Source: Trinickia terrae
Lineage (GTDB): Bacteria; Pseudomonadota; Gammaproteobacteria; Burkholderiales; Burkholderiaceae
DNA length: 64,000 nucleotides
Reading direction: 5' to 3'
Assembly (NCBI RefSeq): GCF_005144415.1
Contig: NZ_SWJE01000016.1
Span: 1-64,000 of the forward strand
Shown here: in pieces, positions 1-6,483 of the stretch
Layout of the letters: every line of letters begins with the position of its first letter
Numbering within the stretch: the stretch's first letter is position 1
Notes under the pieces: generated by a model
Databases searched by the model: none
Told to the model about the DNA's origin: nothing
Seen by the model: the letters and a program-made list of their open reading frames with translations, nothing else
Made by a program: the position numbers and the translations under genes

Positions 1-12
1 GAGCCGGAAGCG

Positions 13-1299
13 GTGCGTGATGAAGCACGGACGGCGCGAGACGAAACTGGAGGCTTGGGGCGAGACAGTCTGCTATCGCAGGTGCTCGCGAGAGCGAATC
101 TGGTGATGGCGTGGAAACGCGTCAAAGCCAATCGCGGCAGTGCCGGGGTGGATGGGAAGTCGATCGCCGAGACGGCGGACTATCTCAAGACGCACTGGCC
201 CCGGATTCGGGATGCATTACTGGACGGCAGCTACCGGCCCGCGCCGGTGAAGCGAGTCCAGATACCGAAACCTGGCGGCGGGAGGCGTGAACTGGGGATA
301 CCGACGGTGACGGATCGGCTGATCCAGCAAGCCCTGCTGCAAGTTCTGCAGCCCATCATTGATCCGACATTCTCCGAACACAGCTACGGCTTCCGACCGG
401 GACGGCGTGCGCGTGACGCGGTGCTGATGGCACAACGGCATGTGCAGGACGGCTACCGGATGGTGGTCGATGTGGATCTGGAGAAGTTCTTTGATCGGGT
501 CAATCACGACATTCTGATGGAGCGGCTCTCGAGGCGGATCGAGGACAAGGCCGTGCTGCGGCTGGTACGCCATTACCTGGTGGCCGGAATCATGGATGGC
601 GGGGTGGTCAGTGAGCGATACGAGGGCACGCCGCAAGGCGGGCCGCTCTCGCCGCTGCTGGCCAATGTACTGCTGGACGAGGTGGATCGGACGTTAGAGA
701 AACGTGGCCACCGCTTCGTGCGCTACGCCGATGACTGCAATGTGTATGTGCGCAGTCGGAGGTCGGGTGAACGAGTGCTGGACGGCTTGCGCAAGCTCTA
801 CGAGCGGCTTCACCTGAAGGTCAACGAGGCCAAGACGGCGGTGGCGCAGGCGACCGATCGCAAGTTCCTGGGCTACGAACTGTGGCGCAGTTCGGACGGG
901 CGAATCAAATGCGCGGTTGCCCGTCAGGCGCTGGCGACCTTCAAGCAGCGCATCCGGGAAATGACACGCCGCTCGGGCGGGCGCAGCCTGCCGGAGTGCG
1001 TGGAGCGACTGCGGGCGTATATACCGGGTTGGAAGGCGTACTTCCACTTGGCCCAGACGCCCAGGGTGTTCCGCACGCTCGACGAGTGGATCAGGCACCG
1101 GCTGCGCGCGATGCAGCTCAAGCACTGGCGTCGGGGCACGACGATGTACCGGGAGTTGCGAGCGCTGGGCGCTTCGGAACAAGAGGCCCGCAGGGTGGCG
1201 GCGAACAGCTGCCGCTGGTGGCGCAACAGTTACTTGTTACTGAACCGAGCCCTGCCCATCGCCTACTTCGACCGGCTTGGCGTACCTCGGCTCTCATGA
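13..1299 (+). CDS. ltrA: Group II intron reverse transcriptase/maturase
   Basis: This intron-encoded protein would reverse-transcribe the intron RNA and help it fold and splice. The visible 428 residues contain the RT palm and fingers with IPKPGGGRRELGIPTV, the YGFRPGR block, VDVDLEKFFD, TPQGGPLSPLLANV and the catalytic YADD (residues 238-241). A group II maturase (GIIM) type C-terminus follows (RLRAYIPGWKAYF, LDEWIRHRLR). No HNH endonuclease domain follows, so any mobility would depend on RT without second-strand cleavage by this protein. The GTG at 13 is only the first start-like codon in the window: the frame is open to base 1, so the true N-terminus may lie upstream. The frame has no stop or frameshift, which suggests the protein is still functional. 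Confidence 0.93.
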   Translation: MRDEARTARDETGGLGRDSLLSQVLARANLVMAWKRVKANRGSAGVDGKSIAETADYLKTHWPRIRDALLDGSYRPAPVKRVQIPKPGGGRRELGIPTVTDRLIQQALLQVLQPIIDPTFSEHSYGFRPGRRARDAVLMAQRHVQDGYRMVVDVDLEKFFDRVNHDILMERLSRRIEDKAVLRLVRHYLVAGIMDGGVVSERYEGTPQGGPLSPLLANVLLDEVDRTLEKRGHRFVRYADDCNVYVRSRRSGERVLDGLRKLYERLHLKVNEAKTAVAQATDRKFLGYELWRSSDGRIKCAVARQALATFKQRIREMTRRSGGRSLPECVERLRAYIPGWKAYFHLAQTPRVFRTLDEWIRHRLRAMQLKHWRRGTTMYRELRALGASEQEARRVAANSCRWWRNSYLLLNRALPIAYFDRLGVPRLS

Positions 1300-1311
1300 C
1301 CTCAACGGCTC

Positions 1312-1345
1312 GAACCGCCCGGTGCGGACCCGCATGCCGGGTGGT
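1312..1345 (+). other. Group II intron domain V
   Basis: Exactly 34 nt. The lower stem pairs 1314-1322 with 1337-1345 (nine pairs, one G-U). There is a two-base bulge at 1335-1336, an upper stem TGCG/CGCA (1323-1326 with 1331-1334) and a four-base loop GACC. Length, bulge and tetraloop match the catalytic domain V. It begins 13 nt after the maturase stop codon, the usual position. The last base abuts the left end of the IS element. Confidence 0.88.
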
Positions 1346-1351
1346 AATGGA

Positions 1352-1365
1352 ATGGACGCCCCCGT
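1352..1365 (+). repeat. Left subterminal inverted repeat of the IS110-family element
   Basis: ATGGACGCCCCCGT, the exact reverse complement of 2722-2735. The internal GGACG/CGTCC self-pairing of this stretch can be mistaken for intron domain VI, but its partner at the far end of the element shows it belongs to the IS. Confidence 0.85.
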
Positions 1366-1436
1366 CCGAAACGGCATCGCCGTGTCAAAGTGGTGAGGCT
1401 GTCGAAACACCACCTTCATCGGAGGAGGGCGTCACC

Positions 1437-2474
1437 ATGAACGTTACTACGATCGGCATTGACCTCGCCAAGAACATCTTCCAGGTCCACGGCGTGAATG
1501 AGCACGGCAAGACCGTGTTAAAGAAGCAGCTCAAGCGGCACCAGATGGTGGCGTTCTTCGCGAACCTTCCTCCCTGCGTGATCGGCATGGAAGCCTGCGC
1601 CAGCGCCCACTTCTGGGCACGTAAGCTGCAGGCGCTCGGCCATACGGTGCGGCTCATGGCTCCCCAGTTCGTCAAGCCCTACGTGAAGACGAACAAGAAC
1701 GACGTTGCCGATGCGGAAGCCATATGTGAAGCCGTGTCACGTCCAAACATGCGGTTTGTGCCCATCAAGAATGCCGACCAACAGGCGGTTCTCGCATTGC
1801 ACCGCGCCCGCCAGGGGTTCGTCCGCGCTCGCACGGCGCAGGCCAACCAGATCCGTGGACTGCTAGGGGAATTTGGTCTCGTGATCCCCCAAGGTATCAG
1901 CAGCATTACGCAAATGGTGCACGAACTCATCGAAGACGCTGACCATGAATTGCCGGGGTCATTCCGCCTGCTGATACAGCGCCTGACGGATCACCTGAAG
2001 GAACTTGACCGACAGGTCGAAGAGCTCGAGACGCAGATCAAAGCCTGGCATCACGCGAATGATGCCAGCCGCAGGCTGGCGGCCATTCCTGGCATCGGTC
2101 CGATCACAGCCAGTGCCCTGGTTGCGTCAATCGGCGACGCCAGATCCTTCAGCAACGCCCGGCAACTGGCGGCCTGGCTAGGCCTGGTGCCACGACAGCA
2201 TTCGAGTGGAGGCAAGCCAACACTGCTGGGCATCACGAAGCGCGGCGATACCTACTTGCGTACGTTAATGGTGCACGGCGCGCGGGCTGTCGTCCGATAT
2301 TGCGTTAACAAGGATGATGCGTTCTCGGGCTGGCTTCAACGCCTGCTGACGCGCCGTCACAAGAACGTCGCCGTGGTGGCAGTCGCCAACAGGAACGCCC
2401 GCATTGCCTGGGCTCTGCTCACGCAAGGCACTGCGTTCCGGTCGGATTACGCGCCGTCCACAAACGCCGAGTAA
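1437..2474 (+). CDS. IS110-family transposase (DEDD recombinase)
   Basis: 345-residue recombinase that would excise the element as a circle and insert it by RNA-guided strand exchange. The N-terminal RuvC-like DEDD domain shows D9 (IGIDLAKN), E52 (GMEAC), D89 and D92 (NDVADAE). The C-terminal Tnp_20 domain carries IPGIGPITASAL and the serine motif RQHSSGGKP (Ser256/257), the family's proposed covalent nucleophile. A central coiled region (about 180-205) links them. The ATG at 1437 follows a purine-rich ribosome site (GGAGGAGGG). The reading frame is open far upstream but that part is a shadow of the intron maturase. All catalytic residues are present and the frame is intact, so the element may be active. 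Confidence 0.95.
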   Translation: MNVTTIGIDLAKNIFQVHGVNEHGKTVLKKQLKRHQMVAFFANLPPCVIGMEACASAHFWARKLQALGHTVRLMAPQFVKPYVKTNKNDVADAEAICEAVSRPNMRFVPIKNADQQAVLALHRARQGFVRARTAQANQIRGLLGEFGLVIPQGISSITQMVHELIEDADHELPGSFRLLIQRLTDHLKELDRQVEELETQIKAWHHANDASRRLAAIPGIGPITASALVASIGDARSFSNARQLAAWLGLVPRQHSSGGKPTLLGITKRGDTYLRTLMVHGARAVVRYCVNKDDAFSGWLQRLLTRRHKNVAVVAVANRNARIAWALLTQGTAFRSDYAPSTNAE

Positions 2475-2544
2475 TCCGATCGGGTTCAGTTAAGGCTCCC
2501 CCAGGAGGTTGCTTGGGCAATCGTGACGTGATGGCAAGATAGGT

Positions 2545-2700
2545 TGGACCGGGATCGGAATACTCTGCCCTCCCACAGGCGCTTCGAGCGCGAGGTGGTG
2601 ATTAGAGCCCGATCAGCAGATTCCATCAGGGACAGAGGCGTTGCTGTCGCCTCCTCAACAGTCCGGATGTATGGCCGCAATCTCAATCCCATCTGCCGAT
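2545..2700 (+). ncRNA. Predicted bridge RNA of the IS110-family element
   Basis: The 3' non-coding region folds into two guide loops. The target loop is closed by GATCGG/CCGATC (2553-2558 with 2609-2614) and CTCT/AGAG (2563-2566 with 2604-2607), with an inner hairpin at 2579-2591. Its 5' side, 2568-2577, is a perfect 10-nt complement of the right target 2739-2748. Its 3' side, 2594-2599 (GGTGGT), equals the left target 1340-1345. In the donor loop, 2620-2626 complements the left end of the element (1347-1353), and 2667-2672 (ATGTAT) equals the right end (2734-2739). The donor loop has stems AGGCG/CGCCT (2636-2640 with 2648-2652) and GGAC/GTCC. Both loops converge on a core T. Bridge RNAs are established for the IS110 family; this assignment is by sequence match only, and the exact RNA ends are unknown. 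Confidence 0.72.
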
Positions 2701-2721
2701 CGTTCGCGAAGGCCTTGCAAA

Positions 2722-2735
2722 ACGGGGGCGTCCAT
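2722..2735 (-). repeat. Right subterminal inverted repeat of the IS110-family element
   Basis: ACGGGGGCGTCCAT, 14/14 inverted match to 1352-1365. The element ends 3-4 bases further right, at the start of intron domain VI. Confidence 0.85.
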
Positions 2736-2739
2736 GTAT

Positions 2740-2783
2740 GTGGGAGGGGATCGCTCAGGCTACCTGAGCGCCCCTATCCCGAT
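2740..2783 (+). other. Group II intron domain VI and 3' splice site
   Basis: Hairpin with GGGA (2742-2745) paired to TCCC (2777-2780), GGGG (2746-2749) to CCCC (2771-2774), and CGCTCAGG (2752-2759) to CCTGAGCG (2763-2770) around a CTA loop. An unpaired TA at 2775-2776 offers the bulged branch-point adenosine (A2776). The segment ends with GAT, a plausible intron 3' terminus at 2783. It lies immediately right of the IS element, about 1.39 kb from its domain V. Confidence 0.85.
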
Positions 2784-2785
2784 GT

Positions 2786-3589
2786 TCAAGCGCGTTTCTG
2801 GGCGTCGGTCGGCGCGGCTTCGGGCCGGTATCCGAGCGATTCGGAAATCACGAGCGCGGTCTGGCTCAAATGGGCAAGCCAAGCGTCCTGGAGCCGGTCA
2901 GCCGGTGCGGACAGCGACAGGCCTGCGACAAGCTTGCCCGTATCGTCGTAAATACCTGCGGCGATGCAGCGCACGCCCAGTTCGAGCTCTTCGTTATCGC
3001 GCGCGCAGGCCTGCTGCCGCACGTGCAGCAATTCGCGCTCGAGTTTCGAAAGATCCGTGATGCTGTTCTGCGTGTGGCCCGAAAGCCCCGTGCGCGTAGC
3101 GTAGGCGCGTACGCGCGACGCTTCGTCAGCGGCAAGAAAGAGCTTGCCGACAGAGGTCAAATGCAGCGGCGCCCTGCCGCCGATCGCGCGTACCACTTGC
3201 ATGCCTGAGCGCTCGGAATAGGCGCGCTCGATATAGACGATCTCGTCGCCTTGCCGGACCGACAGATTGACGGTTTGCCCAGTCAGCCGATGCAGTTCGC
3301 GCATCGGCTGGAGTGCGGCGTCACGCACCGAAAGCCGTGCTTTGACTAGATTGCCGAGTTCGAGCAGGCGCATGCCGAGGCGATAGGTGCCCGGATCCGA
3401 GCGGTCGACGAGGCGGCACGTCACCATGTCGTTCAAGATGCGGTGGGCCGTCGACGGATGCAGTTCCGTACGCTGCGCGAGTTCCTTGAGGCTGACCGGG
3501 TCGGTATGGTCGGCGAGAGCGTCCAACAGGCGCATCATGCGTTCGATGACCTGAATCGACGTTTTGGAATCCGGATTCGTTTCGCTCAT
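2786..3589 (-). CDS. IclR-family transcriptional regulator
   Basis: 267-residue DNA-binding regulator. The N-terminal winged helix-turn-helix (about residues 12-70) contains VSLKELAQRTELHPSTAHRIL, and the C-terminal effector-binding domain follows (GDEIVYIERA, HLTSVGKLFLA, ELELGVRCIAAGIYDD, VAGLSLSAP). It is divergent from lutA-lutB with 180 bp between the starts, so local control of lactate oxidation is the natural inference. A perfect 12-bp palindrome lies 14 bp before its start and may be its operator. The 3' end of the gene abuts the intron's 3' splice site two bases away, but the ORF itself is intact. The effector is not evident from the sequence. Confidence 0.93.
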   Translation of the reverse strand: MSETNPDSKTSIQVIERMMRLLDALADHTDPVSLKELAQRTELHPSTAHRILNDMVTCRLVDRSDPGTYRLGMRLLELGNLVKARLSVRDAALQPMRELHRLTGQTVNLSVRQGDEIVYIERAYSERSGMQVVRAIGGRAPLHLTSVGKLFLAADEASRVRAYATRTGLSGHTQNSITDLSKLERELLHVRQQACARDNEELELGVRCIAAGIYDDTGKLVAGLSLSAPADRLQDAWLAHLSQTALVISESLGYRPEAAPTDAQKRA

Positions 3590-3602
3590 CGTGAAAAATC
3601 GT

Positions 3603-3614
3603 TTGACGCGTCAA
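3603..3614. promoter_or_regulatory. Palindromic operator candidate in the iclR-lutA divergent region
   Basis: TTGACGCGTCAA is a perfect 12-bp palindrome 14 bp upstream of the IclR-type gene's start codon. IclR proteins bind short palindromes near their own promoters, so an autoregulatory site is plausible. No direct evidence. Confidence 0.4.
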
Positions 3615-3769
3615 CAGCGGGAGAGTCGATTGTATCTCGTATCGTGAAAAAAGCGAACGGCGTTCGAGGCCTGCCTCGGGCCGGAGATTCGGGCTTTCCC
3701 GCCCGTTTTGGCGTTGGAGATGCGAACCAAACAGCGGATAATCGCAGATGTTTTCTCGAAGGAGGGGCT

Positions 3770-4492
3770 ATGCGTGTCGGATTGTTCGTGACCTGCCTGA
3801 TTGACATGATGCGCCCGGAGATCGGGTTCTCCGTCATCAAGCTGATCGAGCGCGCGGGTTTCGAAGTCGTCGTTCCGCCGGCGCAGACCTGTTGCGGGCA
3901 GCCCGCCTACAACTCCGGAGAACGGCGTCTCGCGCGCGATCTCGCCGAGAAGACACTCCGCGAGTTCGAGCAGTTCGACTATATCGTGGTGCCGTCCGGC
4001 TCGTGCGGCGGCATGATCGGCGTCCACTACGGCGACTTGTTCGCTGACGATCCCGAACTGATGAGCCGCTACGGACGGCTGCGTCCGAAGGTCTTCGAGC
4101 TGACCGATTTTCTCGTCAACGTCGCGAAAATCGAACTGGCGCCGCTCGGGTTCGAGGGATCGGTTACGTATCACGACTCGTGCTCGGGGCTGCGCGAGCT
4201 GGGCGTCAAGGTGCAGCCGCGCGCGCTGCTCGCGCAAGCCGGCGTGGCGCTCACCGAGATGAAGGGTTGCGAGCACTGCTGCGGCTTCGGCGGAACCTTC
4301 GCGGTGAAGTACGGAAATATCTCGACGGCGATCGTCGACGAGAAATGCGCGAATATCCAGGCAAGCGGGGCGGATGCCGTCGTGCTCGGCGACCTCGGCT
4401 GCATGCTCAATATAGAGGGGCGCCTGCGGCGCACTGGCGACACCAAGACGCGCGTCCTGCACATCGCACAGGTTCTTGCCGGCGACGCGTGA
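3770..4492 (+). CDS. lutA: LutA/YkgE-type (Fe-S)-binding lactate oxidation subunit
   Basis: 240-residue protein with two cysteine-rich CCG domains: TCCGQP (C41, C42) and EHCCGFGG (C170, C171). This is the architecture of the LutA/LldE subunit, which works with LutB and LutC in the NAD-independent oxidation of L-lactate to pyruvate. The ATG at 3770 follows a strong ribosome site (GGAGGGG). The reading frame is open further upstream, but that part runs antisense through the regulator gene and has no family similarity. lutB follows after 45 bp. Cytoplasmic, with no signal peptide. Regulation by the divergent IclR-type protein is inferred from position. Confidence 0.92.
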   Translation: MRVGLFVTCLIDMMRPEIGFSVIKLIERAGFEVVVPPAQTCCGQPAYNSGERRLARDLAEKTLREFEQFDYIVVPSGSCGGMIGVHYGDLFADDPELMSRYGRLRPKVFELTDFLVNVAKIELAPLGFEGSVTYHDSCSGLRELGVKVQPRALLAQAGVALTEMKGCEHCCGFGGTFAVKYGNISTAIVDEKCANIQASGADAVVLGDLGCMLNIEGRLRRTGDTKTRVLHIAQVLAGDA

Positions 4493-4537
4493 AGCGGCCA
4501 GCCGCCGCGCTTTCCTCTTTTCCTCCAAGGTCGCCCC

Positions 4538-5950
4538 ATGCAAGTTCAATCGATGCAGTTCAAGGCGCGCGCGGGCCAGAAGCTTGCGGACCAGCGTCTC
4601 CAGCAGAACCTGACCAAGCTGTCGACGAAGTTCGTCTCGGCGCGCGCGGCCTCGATGACCGCGATCGATTTCCCGGCGACGCGCGCCGCGCTGAAGGCGC
4701 GCCGCAATCGCGCGCTCGAAAACCTGGACGTCTGGCTCGAGACGTTCGAGCGCGAGGCGACGCGCCGCGGCGTCACGGTGTTGTTCGCGGAAACGACGCA
4801 AGACGCGGCCCGGCTTGTCGCCGATATCGCGAAGCAGCACGAGGTGAAGAAGGTCATCAAGACGAAGTCGATGGTGACCGAGGAGATGCGCCTGAACGCG
4901 GTGCTCGGCGAAATGGGCGTGCAGTCGATCGAGACGGACCTCGGCGAGTACATCCTGCAGATCAATGACAACGAGCCGCCGAGCCACATCATTGCGCCCG
5001 TCGTCCACAAGGACAAGGAAGAGATCTCGGACTTGTTCGCGAAGACGCATGGGCGCGCGCGCCTCACGGAAATCCCGGAAATGACGCGCGAGGCGCGCGA
5101 GGTGCTGCGGCCTCACTTCCTGTCGGCCGACATGGGCGTGACGGGCGGCAATTTCGTGATCGCCGAGACCGGCTCGGTGGCGCTCGTGACGAACGAAGGC
5201 AACGAGGGGATGTGCACCGTGATGCCGCGCGTGCATGTCGCGGTGACGGGTATCGAGAAGGTGCTGCCGACGCTCGAGGACCTTGCTACCGCGATGCGTC
5301 TCCTGCCGCGCTCCGCGACGGGGCAGACCACGTCGAACTATTTCTCCGTCCTGACCGGGCCGCGCGCGGCGGGCGACCAGGATGGGCCCGAGCATATGTA
5401 TGTCGTGCTCGTCGACGGCGGCCGCACGGGGCTTATCGGCGGCGAGTTCCAGGAGATGCTGCGCTGCATCCGTTGCGGCGCCTGCATGAATCACTGCCCG
5501 GTGTATCAGAAGGTGGGTGGTCATACCTATGGCTGGGTCTATCCCGGGCCGATGGGGTCGGTGCTGACGCCGAGTTATGTCGGCCTCGACAAGGCGCTCG
5601 ATCTGCCGCAGGCGGCAACGTTGTGCGGCGAGTGCAACAGCGTCTGTCCGGTGGGGATTCCGCTCTCGGATCTCTTGCGCAAGCTGCGCGAAAAGCAGAT
5701 GGAGCGGCATTTGCGGCCGTGGCGGGAGCGCGCGGGCTTGGCCGTCTGGGGTTTCCTCGCGCTGCGCCCGGGCTTGTATAACTTGGTGACGAAGCTCGCT
5801 GTGCGCGTGCTCGAGCGCGCCGGCGGGCAGCGGCGCGCGATTTCGCGCCTGCCGCTCGCGCAGGGCTGGACGGCGACGCGCGATATGCCGGCGCCGGTCG
5901 GGCGGACGTTTCGCGAGTTGTACGCCGCGCAGCGCAGCCATATCGGCTGA
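4538..5950 (+). CDS. lutB: LutB/YkgF-type iron-sulfur lactate oxidation subunit
   Basis: 470-residue protein with an N-terminal LUD domain (about 70-295) and two ferredoxin-like [4Fe-4S] motifs: C310-x2-C313-x2-C316-x3-C320 (RCGACMNHCPVY) and C363-x2-C366-x3-C370 (CGECNSVCPVG). LutB is the core electron-transferring subunit of the LutABC lactate oxidation complex. It follows lutA after 45 bp in an evident operon. The third member, the LUD-domain LutC, is not found downstream: the next ORF is an unrelated 77-residue protein 208 bp away. The partner may be encoded elsewhere. All cluster ligands are intact. Confidence 0.93.
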   Translation: MQVQSMQFKARAGQKLADQRLQQNLTKLSTKFVSARAASMTAIDFPATRAALKARRNRALENLDVWLETFEREATRRGVTVLFAETTQDAARLVADIAKQHEVKKVIKTKSMVTEEMRLNAVLGEMGVQSIETDLGEYILQINDNEPPSHIIAPVVHKDKEEISDLFAKTHGRARLTEIPEMTREAREVLRPHFLSADMGVTGGNFVIAETGSVALVTNEGNEGMCTVMPRVHVAVTGIEKVLPTLEDLATAMRLLPRSATGQTTSNYFSVLTGPRAAGDQDGPEHMYVVLVDGGRTGLIGGEFQEMLRCIRCGACMNHCPVYQKVGGHTYGWVYPGPMGSVLTPSYVGLDKALDLPQAATLCGECNSVCPVGIPLSDLLRKLREKQMERHLRPWRERAGLAVWGFLALRPGLYNLVTKLAVRVLERAGGQRRAISRLPLAQGWTATRDMPAPVGRTFRELYAAQRSHIG

Positions 5951-6158
5951 TCGCATCGCTGGCTTGGCGGGGGCGAGGGTTTGGCGGTGCGCCCTCGCGC
6001 ATCGCGCCAAGATGGTTCCGCGCGCATACGACGATTGTTTGTCCCAATGCAACACTGCATTCGCTATTCGGTGCTTTTTCTCGATAGGTCCTGTCTATAG
6101 AATTTGGACTCGGCGCCATGGGTCGTTACTGCGCGCCATTCCCGAGAGAGAGCACATC

Positions 6159-6392
6159 ATGAAAAAGAAAATATCGATCTACTGGCCGCTGGCGGTTATC
6201 GTGCCGCTCGCCGCAGTCGCTTACCTGCACGCATACGGCGATGCCGCCACGCACGCGCCACTGGCCGCGCGTCAAGTCACGGCGGAACTGGCCCGGACGG
6301 TTTCCTACGGCTACATCACGGACGGCGGTACGGCAAAAGAGCTGCCGGTGGTGCGCCGCGGCGCGCCGTTTGGCGCGTCGGAGGCTTCGTAA
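6159..6392 (+). CDS. Small exported or membrane-anchored protein of unknown function
   Basis: 77 residues. It starts MKKKISIYWPLAVIVPLAAVAYLHAYGDA, a charged N-terminus followed by a hydrophobic stretch that could be a signal peptide or anchor. The short rest has no recognisable domain. The ATG has a purine-rich GAGAGAGAG upstream. It sits alone between lutB (208 bp away) and the phosphatase gene. I do not recognise the family. The coding call rests on the start context, the signal-like N-terminus and the gap it fills. Confidence 0.6.
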   Translation: MKKKISIYWPLAVIVPLAAVAYLHAYGDAATHAPLAARQVTAELARTVSYGYITDGGTAKELPVVRRGAPFGASEAS

Positions 6393-6430
6393 GCGCGTTA
6401 GTGCGTCCGACGAGGAATCGCTCGCCTTTG

Positions 6431-6436
6431 TATAAT
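6431..6436 (+). promoter_or_regulatory. -10 element before the tyrosine phosphatase gene
   Basis: Perfect TATAAT, 47 bp before the ATG of the low-molecular-weight phosphatase gene. No good -35 is seen at 16-18 bp. Confidence 0.45.
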
Positions 6437-6483
6437 CGCGGGTCGGCTTTGTTCGGCCGCTTTCCAGGTTCTTGGCATCCTCG

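Larger units (their letters stand above)
1346..2739 (+). mobile_element. IS110-family (IS1111-type) insertion sequence
   Basis: The element holds one DEDD transposase gene and a long 3' non-coding region. Perfect 14-bp inverted repeats lie just inside the ends (1352-1365 and 2722-2735), about 6 bp from the left end and 4 bp from the right end. Subterminal repeats are the hallmark of the IS1111 subgroup. The flanks join to a continuous intron DV-DVI sequence when the element is removed, with a single shared T (1345 or 2739) as the likely core. No longer target duplication is seen, as expected for IS110-family recombination. Length is about 1394 bp. The transposase is in the same orientation as the intron maturase. 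Confidence 0.88.
1..2783 (+). mobile_element. Group II intron, 5' end outside window, interrupted by an IS110-family element
   Basis: The unit consists of a maturase/reverse transcriptase ORF, a 34-nt hairpin with the size and shape of intron domain V (1312-1345), and a domain VI-like hairpin (2740-2783) ending in GAT. Domain VI does not follow domain V directly because an IS110-family element (about 1346-2739) lies between them. Removing the element joins GGTGGT to GTGGGAGGGG, which is the kind of continuous DV-DVI junction seen in bacterial group II introns. The 3' splice site is inferred at 2783, leaving a 3' exon that starts at 2784, two bases outside the stop codon of the IclR-type gene on the other strand. 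The 5' end (domains I-III and the 5' exon) lies left of the window. Whether the intron still splices is unknown. Confidence 0.85.

Noticed and set aside
1354-1367. Hairpin GGACG-CCCC-CGTCC taken at first as intron domain VI
   Set aside because: The 14-bp stretch recurs inverted at 2722-2735 and so is the IS subterminal repeat; the real domain VI is at 2740-2783.
882-1436. N-terminal extension of the IS110 transposase frame
   Set aside because: It lies in a shadow frame of the intron maturase and domain V, and the family starts at the ATG at 1437.
3611-6055. 814-residue open frame on the minus strand
   Set aside because: It is a long shadow of lutA-lutB in high-GC DNA; the product is His/Arg-rich with no domain.
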